Made by a program: the position numbers and the translations under genes
Notes under the pieces: generated by a model
Seen by the model: the letters and a program-made list of their open reading frames with translations, nothing else
The model's database searches: none
What the model was told of the DNA's origin: nothing
NCBI GenBank assembly: GCA_020060485.1
Contig: JAGVAB010000141.1
Location: 1-64,000, forward strand
Reading direction: 5' to 3'
Length of the DNA: 64,000 nt
Origin: Anaerolineales bacterium
GTDB lineage: Bacteria > Chloroflexota > Anaerolineae > Anaerolineales > Anaerolineaceae
Part shown: piece by piece, positions 9,014 through 17,665 of the stretch
Position numbering within the stretch: the first letter of the stretch is position 1
Layout: each line of letters begins with the position of its first letter

Positions 9014-10276
9014 ATGAGTGAATACGCGATTCGAGCAGAGAACATTGGCAAACGCTACCGCCTGGGAGAGACGGTGGGCAATTATAGCACCTTCCGGGAA
9101 TCGGTTACGCAATGGCTGCGCCGTCCGCAGCAGGGTATTGGGCAGGATAACAAGGATGACTTGTGGGCACTGCGCAACCTGAACTTTGAAGTGCAACAGG
9201 GAGAAGTGCTGGGCATTATCGGGCGCAACGGCGCGGGCAAGAGCACCTTGCTTAAGGTGCTCTCGCGGGTGACCGAACCCACCGAGGGCTATGCCGAGAT
9301 CCGCGGACGGGTTGGCTCGCTGCTGGAGGTGGGCACCGGGTTTCACCCGGAGTTGACCGGACGAGAGAATATCTTCCTGAACGGTGCGATTTTGGGGATG
9401 AAACGCTCCGAAATTGGCGCAAAATTTGACGAGATTGTCGATTTTTCTGAGGTGGAGCAGTTCATTGACACGCCGGTCAAACGCTATTCCAGCGGCATGT
9501 ATCTGCGCCTGGCTTTTGCTGTGGCGGCTCATCTGGAGCCGGAGATCCTGGTGGTGGATGAGGTGTTGGCGGTGGGGGATGCCGAATTCCAGCGCAAGTG
9601 TATCGGCAAGATGAGCGACGTAGCCCAACAGGGACGCACGGTGCTGTTTGTGAGTCACAATATGTCGGCTATTTTGCGCCTGACTCAGGACACGATGGTC
9701 ATTGAAAAAGGCAAGATGGTGCTGCGAGCACCTACGGCGCAGGCGGTCGATTTCTACTTGTCGCAGGGCTTTTCAGAAGCAGGCTCGCGGCACTGGGATG
9801 CGGATGAAGTGCCTGCTTCGGCCGGGCCTTTTCACCCGCAGGTGCTGCGGGTGTGCAATGCCCAGGGGCAGGAGACCAGCACGGTGCGCTCGGTGGAACC
9901 TTGCAGCATTGAGGTTGAGTATGAGCTGGATGAGCCCATTACCGGCTTGCGGGTGGGCCTGTATTTGATGAGCACCCGCGGTGAGTATATTTTGACCTCG
10001 TTTGACACTGATGACCCCGGTCGGTTTGAACAGATGACAATCCGCCCGGCAGGGCGCTATGTCAGTCGCTGCACCATCCCGGCGGACATATTAAATGAAG
10101 GTCGTTATGTGATTGGTATGAATGCCAGCTCGTTTCGCATCCGTAGTTATTTTTATGATGAGCGGGCGATGGCATTTAACGTTGACGCAGCCGGTGCACC
10201 CGGCACACACTGGCCTGAGCCGCGGCTTGGCCCGGTGCGCCCGCGGCTGGAATGGAAAATCGATACGGTGGAATGA
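9014..10276 (+). CDS. wzt: ABC exporter ATPase with C-terminal glycan-binding domain (Wzt-like)
   Basis: Nucleotide-binding subunit of the polysaccharide exporter, 420 aa. Walker A GRNGAGKS at 70-77, signature YSSGM at 158-162, Walker B ILVVDE at 178-183 and the H-loop His at 215 are all intact. Residues about 260-415 form an extra beta-rich domain, the position and size of the Wzt C-terminal domain that in known systems recognises the finished, end-modified glycan. In those systems a methyl or phosphate cap is read. The methyltransferases in this cluster (11890 and 39895) are candidates for making such a cap, but nothing here proves it. Confidence 0.92.
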   Translation: MSEYAIRAENIGKRYRLGETVGNYSTFRESVTQWLRRPQQGIGQDNKDDLWALRNLNFEVQQGEVLGIIGRNGAGKSTLLKVLSRVTEPTEGYAEIRGRVGSLLEVGTGFHPELTGRENIFLNGAILGMKRSEIGAKFDEIVDFSEVEQFIDTPVKRYSSGMYLRLAFAVAAHLEPEILVVDEVLAVGDAEFQRKCIGKMSDVAQQGRTVLFVSHNMSAILRLTQDTMVIEKGKMVLRAPTAQAVDFYLSQGFSEAGSRHWDADEVPASAGPFHPQVLRVCNAQGQETSTVRSVEPCSIEVEYELDEPITGLRVGLYLMSTRGEYILTSFDTDDPGRFEQMTIRPAGRYVSRCTIPADILNEGRYVIGMNASSFRIRSYFYDERAMAFNVDAAGAPGTHWPEPRLGPVRPRLEWKIDTVE

Positions 10277-10279
10277 ACT

Positions 10280-11893
10280 ATGACACTATCAGGGAAAGAA
10301 AGCGTCAAGAATATCCTGGGGTATCTCCCCTACACGGCTGAATTGTATTGGCTGGTGCGGCACAAGGACAAACCGCTGCAAACCCAATTCAATCTCAAGC
10401 AGCTCAATGCCCATCTGCCGCAACTGGTGAAGGAAGTACAGGCCATTCGGCAGGAGGGGAACATCAAAGGCAAGAAGGTCTTTCTGTTTGCCACCTTGCA
10501 CTACTGGATTGAGCATGCCACCCTGTTGGGTTTGAGCCTGGCGGCGATGGGACACGATGTAACGGTGGGTTTCCTGCCCTACGCCAACTGGCAGAAGGAG
10601 ATCAACCGGTTTGATCTGCGCCGGCAGAACCTGTATGCTCTGGAAGTGCTGGGTAAGGCTGCTGCGGTGCTGGAGGTTAAGTCATTGTTGAATGAGCACC
10701 CCCGCACCGATCTGGAGGAAGAGGTGCTGGCCTGCATTGAACAGGTTTCCATGTACGATGCCCAGTACACCTTGCAGGATGAGGATGTGGATCGGGATAA
10801 CCCGGTTTTCAAGATGCGCACGGCGCGCAACGAAGCGGCTGCCCGTGCGGCGTTGACCTGGCTCAGCGAAGGCAAGCCGGATGCGGTCATTGTGCCCAAT
10901 GGTACCATTCAGGAGCTGGGTATTGTTTACCGCATGGCGCGTCATCTGGGCATCCCGGCCACCACTTATGAATTTGGAGACCAGCGGCAGACGATCTGGC
11001 TGGCGCAGAATGGGGAGATTATGCGCCAGGAAACAGACAGCATGTGGGCCGTCCGCAAGCAGCAGCCGATCGATTCAGGTCAATTGAAGCGGGTGCAGGA
11101 GCTGTTCGGGGCGCGCCAGAAGGGTTCGGTGGCCGAGAATTTCACCCGCCTGTGGCAGAAATCCCCGGCTCAGGGCGGCCAGAAAGTGCGCCAGCAGCTT
11201 GGCCTGGATGAACGGCCTGTGGTGCTTCTGGCGACCAATGTGCTGGGTGACAGCCTGACCCTGGGGCGCGACCTGTTCACAAAGAGCATGGCGTCATGGA
11301 TCATGCGCACAGTGCAGTATTTCAATGGCCGGCCGGATGTACAACTGGTGATCCGCGTCCATCCTGGTGAGGTGCTGACTCACGGCGTTTCGATGGTGGA
11401 TGTGGTGCATGAGGTGCTGCCAACCCTGCCCGAGCATATTCATCTCATCCTGCCGGATGAGAAGGTTAATACGTATGATCTGATGGAAGCTGCCAGCCTG
11501 GGGCTGGTTTACACCACCACAGTGGGGCTGGAGATGGCGCTCAATGGATTGCCGGTGATCGTCAATGCCTACACCCATTACCGCGGGCGGGGCTTCACTC
11601 AGGACCCCAACTCGTGGGTGGAGTATTTCAAGCTGCTGGGCAAGATCCTGGAGAAACCACAGGATTACCGCCTGACAGAGGAGCAGATCACGCTGGCCTG
11701 GCAGTATGCCTATTACTGGTTCTTTGATTTTCCACGGCCTTTCCCCTGGCACCTGGTGCGCGTATGGGATGATTACAAAGAACGCTCTTTAAGAGAAGTT
11801 TTCAGTGCCGAAGGCCGCCAAAAGTTTGGCACCACCTTTGGCTATCTGACCGGAGAGTGCCTGGACTGGTCAAAGATTGAGCCTTCAAAATGA
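10280..11893 (+). CDS. Capsule-synthesis-type (KpsS/KpsC-like) glycosyltransferase
   Basis: Predicted cytoplasmic GT-B-like glycosyltransferase of 537 aa. The C-terminal half has VIRVHPGE (near residue 356), then ASLGLVYTTTVGLEMALNG (about 410-430), the pattern of the capsule-synthesis family (Pfam Caps_synth) in which a Thr/Ser-rich loop before a Gly-Leu-Glu helix lines the donor site. The N-terminus (GKKVFLFATLHYWIEHATLLGLSLAAMGHDV) looks like the acceptor-side Rossmann domain. It starts 3 bp after the Wzt gene and overlaps the next gene by 4 bp, so it is translationally coupled. Donor sugar unknown. A distant relative is encoded at 32869. Confidence 0.65.
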   Translation: MTLSGKESVKNILGYLPYTAELYWLVRHKDKPLQTQFNLKQLNAHLPQLVKEVQAIRQEGNIKGKKVFLFATLHYWIEHATLLGLSLAAMGHDVTVGFLPYANWQKEINRFDLRRQNLYALEVLGKAAAVLEVKSLLNEHPRTDLEEEVLACIEQVSMYDAQYTLQDEDVDRDNPVFKMRTARNEAAARAALTWLSEGKPDAVIVPNGTIQELGIVYRMARHLGIPATTYEFGDQRQTIWLAQNGEIMRQETDSMWAVRKQQPIDSGQLKRVQELFGARQKGSVAENFTRLWQKSPAQGGQKVRQQLGLDERPVVLLATNVLGDSLTLGRDLFTKSMASWIMRTVQYFNGRPDVQLVIRVHPGEVLTHGVSMVDVVHEVLPTLPEHIHLILPDEKVNTYDLMEAASLGLVYTTTVGLEMALNGLPVIVNAYTHYRGRGFTQDPNSWVEYFKLLGKILEKPQDYRLTEEQITLAWQYAYYWFFDFPRPFPWHLVRVWDDYKERSLREVFSAEGRQKFGTTFGYLTGECLDWSKIEPSK

Positions 11894-12759
11894 GCATGCA
11901 AGACGGAAAAATCAGGGAAGATGTGCGCCAGTTCTATGACCGTATCGGCTGGCAGATGGAAGCGGACGGCTTTTATCAGAATGCCCGGTATGAGGACCTG
12001 CGCCCGGTGGCGCGGGACTATGTCCACAACTGCCATATGCGTATCAAGCGGCATCTCAAACCGCAGGGACGCTTTTTGCTGGATGCAGGCTCCGGGCCGA
12101 TCCAGTATCCTGAATATCTGACCTATTCAGAGGACTATCAATACCGGGTGTGCGTTGATCTGTCGATCGTCGCCCTGCAGGAAGCAGCCAAACGAACCGG
12201 AGCGCATGGCTTGTTCGTGGTAGCGGATGTCGCCAACCTGCCCTTTGAGGAAGATGTTTTTGACGGGGTGGTTTCGCTGCACACCATCCACCATGTGCCC
12301 GGCCCTGAAAAGGGAAAAGCTTACCGCGAATTGTATCGGGTGATGCTGCCTGGGAGCTGCGGGGTGGTGGTTAATGGTTGGACGGTTTCGCCGCTCATGG
12401 TGCGCAGCCAGTGGCTGGTGCATCTGATGGAAGGCATCGGTGGACGGCTGGCGGCGCGACGCGGCAAGAGCCAGCCAGATGTGAAGAAACAGCAGGCAGC
12501 CGTTCAAGCGGAAGCCAAGCCGACCGGCACTTTTATTCAGAAGCAGGACCCGGCCTGGCTGGAGAAGGAATTGCAGGGCATTCCATACGATATCCTGGTG
12601 TGGCGTTCGGTCAGCGTGCGCTGGATGCGGGCACTGATCCATCGCCAGTTGGGCGGGCGGATGTGGCTGCGCCTGTTATTCTGGCTGGAAGAGAGTTTTC
12701 CACATTTCTTTGGGCGCCAGGGGCAGTACCCGCTGGTGGTGATCCAAAAGGATGGATAA
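11890..12759 (+). CDS. Class I SAM-dependent methyltransferase
   Basis: Predicted methyltransferase of 289 aa in the Methyltransf_11 group. Motif I (LLDAGSGP, about residues 59-66), the acidic ribose-binding residue at the end of strand 2 (VCVDLS), motif II (VVADVANLPFEEDVFD) and the HTIHHV segment are present. Its ATG overlaps the upstream stop (ATGA), typical of operon coupling. The C-terminal 90 residues include an aromatic helix (RMWLRLLFWLEESFPHFF) that could associate with the membrane. It may methylate a sugar in the glycan or cap the chain; its target is not evident. Confidence 0.8.
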   Translation: MSMQDGKIREDVRQFYDRIGWQMEADGFYQNARYEDLRPVARDYVHNCHMRIKRHLKPQGRFLLDAGSGPIQYPEYLTYSEDYQYRVCVDLSIVALQEAAKRTGAHGLFVVADVANLPFEEDVFDGVVSLHTIHHVPGPEKGKAYRELYRVMLPGSCGVVVNGWTVSPLMVRSQWLVHLMEGIGGRLAARRGKSQPDVKKQQAAVQAEAKPTGTFIQKQDPAWLEKELQGIPYDILVWRSVSVRWMRALIHRQLGGRMWLRLLFWLEESFPHFFGRQGQYPLVVIQKDG

Positions 12760-13342
12760 GATGAAAGAGTATTCCCAGTCGTTTGAGGTACTGCCGTTGG
12801 TAACAGAACGCTGGCATGACTTGGAAATCCTGTTTGAAAAATACGGTGCTCCAGGAGATTGTTGGTGTATGTGGTTCCGCTTGCCGAAGACGCAATTTGA
12901 CGCACAGTCAGGTCAGGGAAACAAGAACGCCATGAAGGCATTGGTGGAAAGCGGCGTGGTGCCAGGTCTGATTGGATACGTAGATGGAACACCAGCAGGC
13001 TGGGTTTCGCTATCACTGCGTGAGGATTTTCCCCGACTGGAGAGATCCCGCATTATGAAGGCAATTGACGAACAGCCTGTTTGGTCGATCGTTTGCTTAT
13101 TCATCGACAAAGCTTACCGCAAACAGGGTATTTCGCTGCGATTATTGCAGGCTGCAGTTGAATACGCTGTCAATCAGGGTGCAAAAATAGTAGAAGGATA
13201 CCCGGTTGATCGTAAGGATGGTACTTGCCGCGATGCTGACATGTTCCATGGCGCGCAGTCGATCTTTGAGAAGGCCGGATTTGTGGAAGTGGCGCGTCGT
13301 TCGTCTACCCGGCCGGTCATGCGTTATACCGTGGATGCGTAA
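12752..13342 (+). CDS. GNAT-family N-acetyltransferase
   Basis: Predicted acetyl-CoA-dependent acetyltransferase of 196 aa. The N-terminal GDCWCMWFRLP motif marks a widespread GNAT subgroup of unknown substrate. The acetyl-CoA site is visible as VCLFIDKAYRKQGISLRLL (about residues 110-128, a loose R/Q-x-x-G-x-S/A), and the C-terminal FEKAGFVEVAR is standard for the fold. It overlaps the preceding gene by 8 bp. It sits just before the PseB-like gene, where an N-acetyltransferase for an amino sugar might be expected, but it does not look like PseH to me, so that role is only a possibility. Confidence 0.75.
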   Translation: MDKMKEYSQSFEVLPLVTERWHDLEILFEKYGAPGDCWCMWFRLPKTQFDAQSGQGNKNAMKALVESGVVPGLIGYVDGTPAGWVSLSLREDFPRLERSRIMKAIDEQPVWSIVCLFIDKAYRKQGISLRLLQAAVEYAVNQGAKIVEGYPVDRKDGTCRDADMFHGAQSIFEKAGFVEVARRSSTRPVMRYTVDA

Positions 13343-13381
13343 ACATCCCTTAATTGAAAATCGTTCATTGGAGAGAAACCT

Positions 13382-14389
13382 ATGGATTGGAGCAAACAAG
13401 TCATTCTGGTCACCGGCGGCACCGGTTCCTTTGGCAAGAAATTCGTTGAAACGATGCTGAACGAGTATCATCCCGCCAAGATCATCATTTTCAGCCGGGA
13501 TGAGCTGAAACAGCATGAAATGCGCACTGCCGGTTTTGAACATCCATCGTTGCGTTATTTCATTGGCGACATTCGCGATGAACTGCGCTTGCGGCGTGCC
13601 CTGAACGGGGTCGACATCTGCGTACATGCGGCCGCTCTGAAGCAGGTGCCTGCCTGTGAATACAACCCGATGGAAGCAATCAAGACCAATATCCTGGGCA
13701 GCAGCAATGTGATCGATGCTGCTTTGGATGCGGGTGTAAAGAAGGTGCTGGCTTTGAGCACCGACAAGGCAGTCAACCCGATCAATCTGTATGGGGCCAC
13801 CAAGCTGGCCGCAGAAAAACTGTTCGTGCAGAGCAATGCCTATGCCGGCGGCCGCGAAACCCGCTTTAGCTGCGTGCGGTATGGCAACGTGGTTGGCAGC
13901 CGGGGTAGCGTGGTGCCATTGTTCCTCAAGCAGCGCGAAAGCGGCACGGTGACCATTACCGATGAGCGCATGACCCGCTTCTGGATCTCGCTGGAGCAGG
14001 GTGTGCGCTTTGTGATCCGCTGTATCGAACAGATGCATGGCGGCGAGGTGTTTGTGCCCAAGATCCCCAGCATGACGGTTGCCGATCTGGCCAAGGCCGT
14101 TGCGCCGCAGGCCGAGATCAAGGCAATTGGCATCCGGCCTGGCGAAAAGCTGCATGAAGTGTTGATCTCGGAAGATGAAGCCCGCACCACAGTGGAACTG
14201 GATGATATGTTCGTGGTGCAGCCAGCTGAGGCTCTATGGTTTGGGCGCGAATGGGAAAAGATCGGCAAGACACTGCCGGATGATTTTCGCTTTGCCTCGA
14301 ACAACAATACCGATTGGCTGGAAGTGGCACAGATCCAGAAGATCGTTGCTCCCATTGAAGCCGATTATTTGAATGGAAAACTTGGATGA
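13382..14389 (+). CDS. pseB: UDP-N-acetylglucosamine 4,6-dehydratase (PseB-like)
   Basis: Short SDR dehydratase of 335 aa that should convert UDP-GlcNAc to a UDP-4-keto-6-deoxy-HexNAc. It resembles PseB closely along its length: TGGTGSFGKKF, IIIFSRDELKQHEM, YFIGDIRDE, HAAALKQVPACEYNPMEAIKTN, LSTDKAVNPINLYGATKLAAEK, YGNVVGSRGSVVPLF, RMTRFWISLEQGV and PKIPSM. The CapE/FnlA enzymes are the nearest alternative and share part of this pattern. It starts a module with the RmlD-like and NeuB-like genes. A PseC-type aminotransferase, the next step in pseudaminic acid synthesis, is absent here. Confidence 0.9.
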   Translation: MDWSKQVILVTGGTGSFGKKFVETMLNEYHPAKIIIFSRDELKQHEMRTAGFEHPSLRYFIGDIRDELRLRRALNGVDICVHAAALKQVPACEYNPMEAIKTNILGSSNVIDAALDAGVKKVLALSTDKAVNPINLYGATKLAAEKLFVQSNAYAGGRETRFSCVRYGNVVGSRGSVVPLFLKQRESGTVTITDERMTRFWISLEQGVRFVIRCIEQMHGGEVFVPKIPSMTVADLAKAVAPQAEIKAIGIRPGEKLHEVLISEDEARTTVELDDMFVVQPAEALWFGREWEKIGKTLPDDFRFASNNNTDWLEVAQIQKIVAPIEADYLNGKLG

Positions 14390-15303
14390 CACGCATCCTG
14401 GTGACGGGCGCCAGCGGCTTGCTGGGGTTGAATTTCGCCTTGCAATACCACCCGGCTCATCAGGTGATGGGTGTGGTGAATCAGCATGGACTGCGGCATA
14501 TGCCTTTTACGGTGGTGAAGACCGACCTGAACAATCAGCGCATCCTTAAGCGGCTGCTGGTGGGAACGGCCCCGCAGTTGGTGATCCACGCCGCGGCGCT
14601 GGCCAACCTGGAAGCCTGTGAGAAAAACCCACAGCTGGCGCAGCAGGTTAATGCTGATCTGCCGGGTGAGCTGGCAAAGTTGACCCGCGAGCTGGGTATC
14701 AAGCTGGTACATATATCGACGGATGCAGTTTTTGACGGCGAACAGGGCATGTACGTGGAGACTGATACCCCCAATCCGCTCAGTGTGTATGCGCATAGTA
14801 AATATGAGGGCGAGCTGCAGGTCATGCAGGCCAACCCGGAGGCGATCGTGGCCCGGGTGAATTTCTTTGGCTGGAGTTTGACCGGCCAGCGCAGTCTGGC
14901 CGAGTTTTTTTTCAACAATCTCAAGGCGGGGAAACCGGTGAACGGTTTTACCGATGTGCTGTTCTGCCCGTTGCAGGTCAATCAACTGGCCGAGACGTTG
15001 ATGGAAATGGCAGGCATGGATCTGCAGGGTTTGTATCATGTGGTCAGCGGCGAGAGTCTGAGCAAGTATGACTTTGGCTGCGCCATCGCAAACGAGTTTG
15101 GATTTGATCCAGGGCTGGTCAAGCCCATCTCGTGGCAGGATGGCGGACTGACCGCCCGGCGTTCGCCCAATTTGACCCTCAACGTGGACAAACTGGGCAG
15201 GGCTTTGGGCGTTCCGCTGCCGGGGGTGGCGGCGGGCATCCGCCGCTTCTATAAGCAGTTTCTGGATGGATATCCGGAGCGCTTGCAGGCGATGGCGATC
15301 TAG
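14386..15303 (+). CDS. RmlD-like NAD(P)-dependent sugar reductase
   Basis: Extended SDR of 305 aa related to dTDP-4-dehydrorhamnose reductase (RmlD) and to the CapF/FnlB type of 4-keto-sugar reductases. Seen: TGASGLLGLNFA near residue 7, HAAALANLEACEKNP, HISTDAVFDG, and YAHSKYEGE (Tyr-x3-Lys). The ATG overlaps the PseB stop codon (ATGA), so the two are tightly coupled, and this enzyme most likely reduces the keto sugar that PseB makes or a later derivative. The usual RmlD partners (RmlA, B, C) are absent, which argues against dTDP-rhamnose synthesis. Confidence 0.8.
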   Translation: MTRILVTGASGLLGLNFALQYHPAHQVMGVVNQHGLRHMPFTVVKTDLNNQRILKRLLVGTAPQLVIHAAALANLEACEKNPQLAQQVNADLPGELAKLTRELGIKLVHISTDAVFDGEQGMYVETDTPNPLSVYAHSKYEGELQVMQANPEAIVARVNFFGWSLTGQRSLAEFFFNNLKAGKPVNGFTDVLFCPLQVNQLAETLMEMAGMDLQGLYHVVSGESLSKYDFGCAIANEFGFDPGLVKPISWQDGGLTARRSPNLTLNVDKLGRALGVPLPGVAAGIRRFYKQFLDGYPERLQAMAI

Positions 15304-15447
15304 CAATTATCGTAACCGCTTTCGTGATTGCAGCTTGCGGTGGGTAACGACTGACCGTAGGGTTGCTACAATTATTTTCGCTGGGCAGCGTATTGTTTTC
15401 ACTTTCGGGTAAACAGATTTTCTTGAGACTAATTCAGGAGGCTGGAA

Positions 15448-16518
15448 ATGGAATTCAAAATTGGAGAGCGCTGGATTGGCGGAGATCATCCGACCTATTT
15501 CATTGCCGATATTGCTGCCAATCACGATGGAGACCTGGAACGTGCCAAGTTTCTGATCCGCCTGGCAAAGGAAGCGGGCGCTGATGCGGCCAAGTTCCAG
15601 AATTTCCGGGCGGCAAAGATCGTGTCCGATTTCGGCTTTAAGAAGTTTGGCTCACAGCTTTCGCACCAGGCCAAATGGAAGAAATCGGTGTTTGAAGTCT
15701 ATGAAGGCGCGTCCGTATCCTTTGACTGGACGCCGGAGCTAAAAGCAGCCTGTGATGAGGTGGGCATTGACTATTTCTCGTCGCCGTATGATTTTGGGGC
15801 GGTGGATATGCTGGAACCCTATGTGCCCGCCTACAAGATTGGCTCCGGCGACATCAGTTGGCTGGAGGCTCTGGAGTATATGGCGCGCAAGGGAAAACCG
15901 GTGATCCTGGCGACTGGTGCGTCGCATATCGGCGAGGTGCAGCAGGCGGTACATGCGATCACAGCGATCAATCCTGAACTGGTGCTGATGCAGTGCAACA
16001 CCAATTACACAGCCAGCCTGGAGAATTTTGACCATATTCACCTGCGCGTGCTGGAGACCTACAAGACCATGTTCCCGAATGTAGTGTTGGGACTTTCGGA
16101 TCATACGTCTGGTCATGCCACCGTATTGGGGGCTGTGGCGCTGGGAGCGCGGGTGATAGAGAAGCATTTCACCGATGATACCAGCCGCGAAGGGCCTGAC
16201 CACAAATTTGCCATGGACCCGGACACATGGGCAGCGATGGTGGAGAACACTCGCCAACTGGAACGGGCGCTGGGCTCGGCGGACAAGTTCGTGGCGGGCA
16301 ACGAGGCCGATACTGTGGTCGTCCAGCGGCGCTGCCTGCGGGCGGCGTGCGAGATCAAGGCCGGTGAAGTGCTGACCCGCGAGATGATCGATGTGCTGCG
16401 GCCGCAGCAGCCGGGAGCGATTTTGCCGAATGAGATTGACATGGTGATCGGCGCCAAAGCGATCAGAGACATCCCCGTCGGGCATGAGCTGACATGGCTG
16501 ATGCTGGGCGAGGCTTAA
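15448..16518 (+). CDS. NeuB-family nonulosonic acid synthase with C-terminal SAF domain
   Basis: Predicted phosphoenolpyruvate-dependent sialic-acid-type synthase of 356 aa. The TIM barrel has IADIAANHDGDLERAK (about residues 16-31), AAKFQNFRA, YKIGSGDISWLE, ILATGASHIGEV, LGLSDHTSGHATVLGAVALGARVIEKHFT and the PDHKFA catalytic segment. The C-terminus (about 290-356: VRRCLRAACEIKAGEVLTRE-like, then DIPVGHELTW) is the antifreeze-like SAF domain of full-length NeuB/PseI enzymes. A strong AGGAGG site precedes the ATG. It differs clearly from the second synthase at 31982. Which hexosamine it condenses cannot be read from the sequence. Confidence 0.87.
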   Translation: MEFKIGERWIGGDHPTYFIADIAANHDGDLERAKFLIRLAKEAGADAAKFQNFRAAKIVSDFGFKKFGSQLSHQAKWKKSVFEVYEGASVSFDWTPELKAACDEVGIDYFSSPYDFGAVDMLEPYVPAYKIGSGDISWLEALEYMARKGKPVILATGASHIGEVQQAVHAITAINPELVLMQCNTNYTASLENFDHIHLRVLETYKTMFPNVVLGLSDHTSGHATVLGAVALGARVIEKHFTDDTSREGPDHKFAMDPDTWAAMVENTRQLERALGSADKFVAGNEADTVVVQRRCLRAACEIKAGEVLTREMIDVLRPQQPGAILPNEIDMVIGAKAIRDIPVGHELTWLMLGEA

Positions 16519-16536
16519 AGAGGCTTGATCGCACCG

Positions 16537-17649
16537 ATGCGCGTGCTGTACTTCACCCGCGACTATACCCCGCATGACCATCGCTTTCTTTCGGCGCTGG
16601 CAAAGACGGAGCATCAGGTATTCTTCCTGCGCCTGGAGCGGCGCGGCCATCAGCAGGAAGACCGCCCGCTGCCGCCTGAGGTGGAGCAGATCGTGTGGCG
16701 CGGCGGGCAGAAACCGGCCAGGCGAAAGGATGGACTGGCTTTACTGGCCGACCTGAAAAGGGTCATCCGTCAGGTGCGGCCGGATGTGATCCATGCCGGG
16801 CCGATCCAGACGTGTGCTTTACTGGCTGCCTTGAGCGGCTTCCGGCCGTTGGTGAGCATGTCCTGGGGATCTGATCTGCTCAAGGATGCTGATCGCGACT
16901 GTGCCTGGCGCTGGGCGACCCGCTATGCTTTGAAACACAGCGCCGTGCTGGTCGGGGATTGCCGCGCCGTGCAGGAGAAAGCGGCACAGTTCGGCTTCCC
17001 TGTTGAGCAGGTGGTGCTGTTCCCTTGGGGAGTGGATCTGCAACAATTTGCTCCGGGGCAGGTGGAAAATGTCCGTCAGCGGCGCAATTGGCAGAAAAGT
17101 TTTGTGGTGCTTTCGCTGCGTTCATGGGAGCCGTTGTACGGTGTGGACAATGTGGTGCGGGCTTTTGCCCGGGCGGCGCAGGTTGAACCGGCCCTGCGGC
17201 TCTTGCTGCTGGGCAATGGCTCGCAGGCGCAGATCATCCGCCGGACAGTGATGCAGTACGAATTGCAGGAGCGGGTGGATTATGGCGGGCAGGTGAGCAA
17301 CAAGGACCTGGCGCAGATATACCATGCCGCCGACCTGTATGTGAGTGCTTCACATAGCGACGGGTCATCTGTTTCGTTGATGGAAGCTCTGGGCTGCGGC
17401 CTGCCTGTGCTGGTCTCGGACATTCCCGGTAATCGGGAGTGGATCACCGATGGCCAGGAGGGCTGGCTGTTTCCCAATGGTGACGAGGAAGCCCTGGCAG
17501 AAGGCATGTTGCGGGCTGCCCGCCAGCCGGAAATATTGGATAATATGCGCATAGCCAGCAGGAGGTTGGCCGAAGAACGGGCCGACTGGAACAAGAATTT
17601 CCAGAAGCTGCTGGAAGCCTATGAACTGGCGCTCAAACTGGTGCGATAA
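16537..17649 (+). CDS. Glycosyltransferase family 4 (GT-B)
   Basis: Predicted retaining glycosyltransferase of 370 aa. The start (MRVLYFTRDYTPHDHRFLSAL), VSMSWGSDLL, FPWGVDLQQF and the C-terminal donor region ADLYVSASHSDGSSVSLMEA followed by GLPVLVSDIPGNREWITDG match GT4 with an intact E-x7-E-like segment. I chose the ATG at 16537; a TTG four codons earlier is also in frame. It follows the NeuB gene by 18 bp. Its donor and acceptor are unknown; a UDP- or GDP-sugar is usual for the family. Confidence 0.88.
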   Translation: MRVLYFTRDYTPHDHRFLSALAKTEHQVFFLRLERRGHQQEDRPLPPEVEQIVWRGGQKPARRKDGLALLADLKRVIRQVRPDVIHAGPIQTCALLAALSGFRPLVSMSWGSDLLKDADRDCAWRWATRYALKHSAVLVGDCRAVQEKAAQFGFPVEQVVLFPWGVDLQQFAPGQVENVRQRRNWQKSFVVLSLRSWEPLYGVDNVVRAFARAAQVEPALRLLLLGNGSQAQIIRRTVMQYELQERVDYGGQVSNKDLAQIYHAADLYVSASHSDGSSVSLMEALGCGLPVLVSDIPGNREWITDGQEGWLFPNGDEEALAEGMLRAARQPEILDNMRIASRRLAEERADWNKNFQKLLEAYELALKLVR

Positions 17650-17665
17650 CGGATTGCAGATTGGC

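Noticed and set aside
13142..15306. Long minus-strand frames opposite PseB and the RmlD-like gene
   Set aside because: Both plus-strand genes are strongly supported; the minus frames have shadow-like composition and no family match.
13382..16518. A complete pseudaminic acid pathway
   Set aside because: PseB- and PseI-like genes are present, but no PseC aminotransferase or PseG hydrolase is in the window, and the GNAT at 12752 does not look like PseH.
15739..16650. Minus-strand frame of 303 codons opposite NeuB
   Set aside because: It is rich in His, Arg and Gln and lies over a NeuB gene with all its catalytic motifs.
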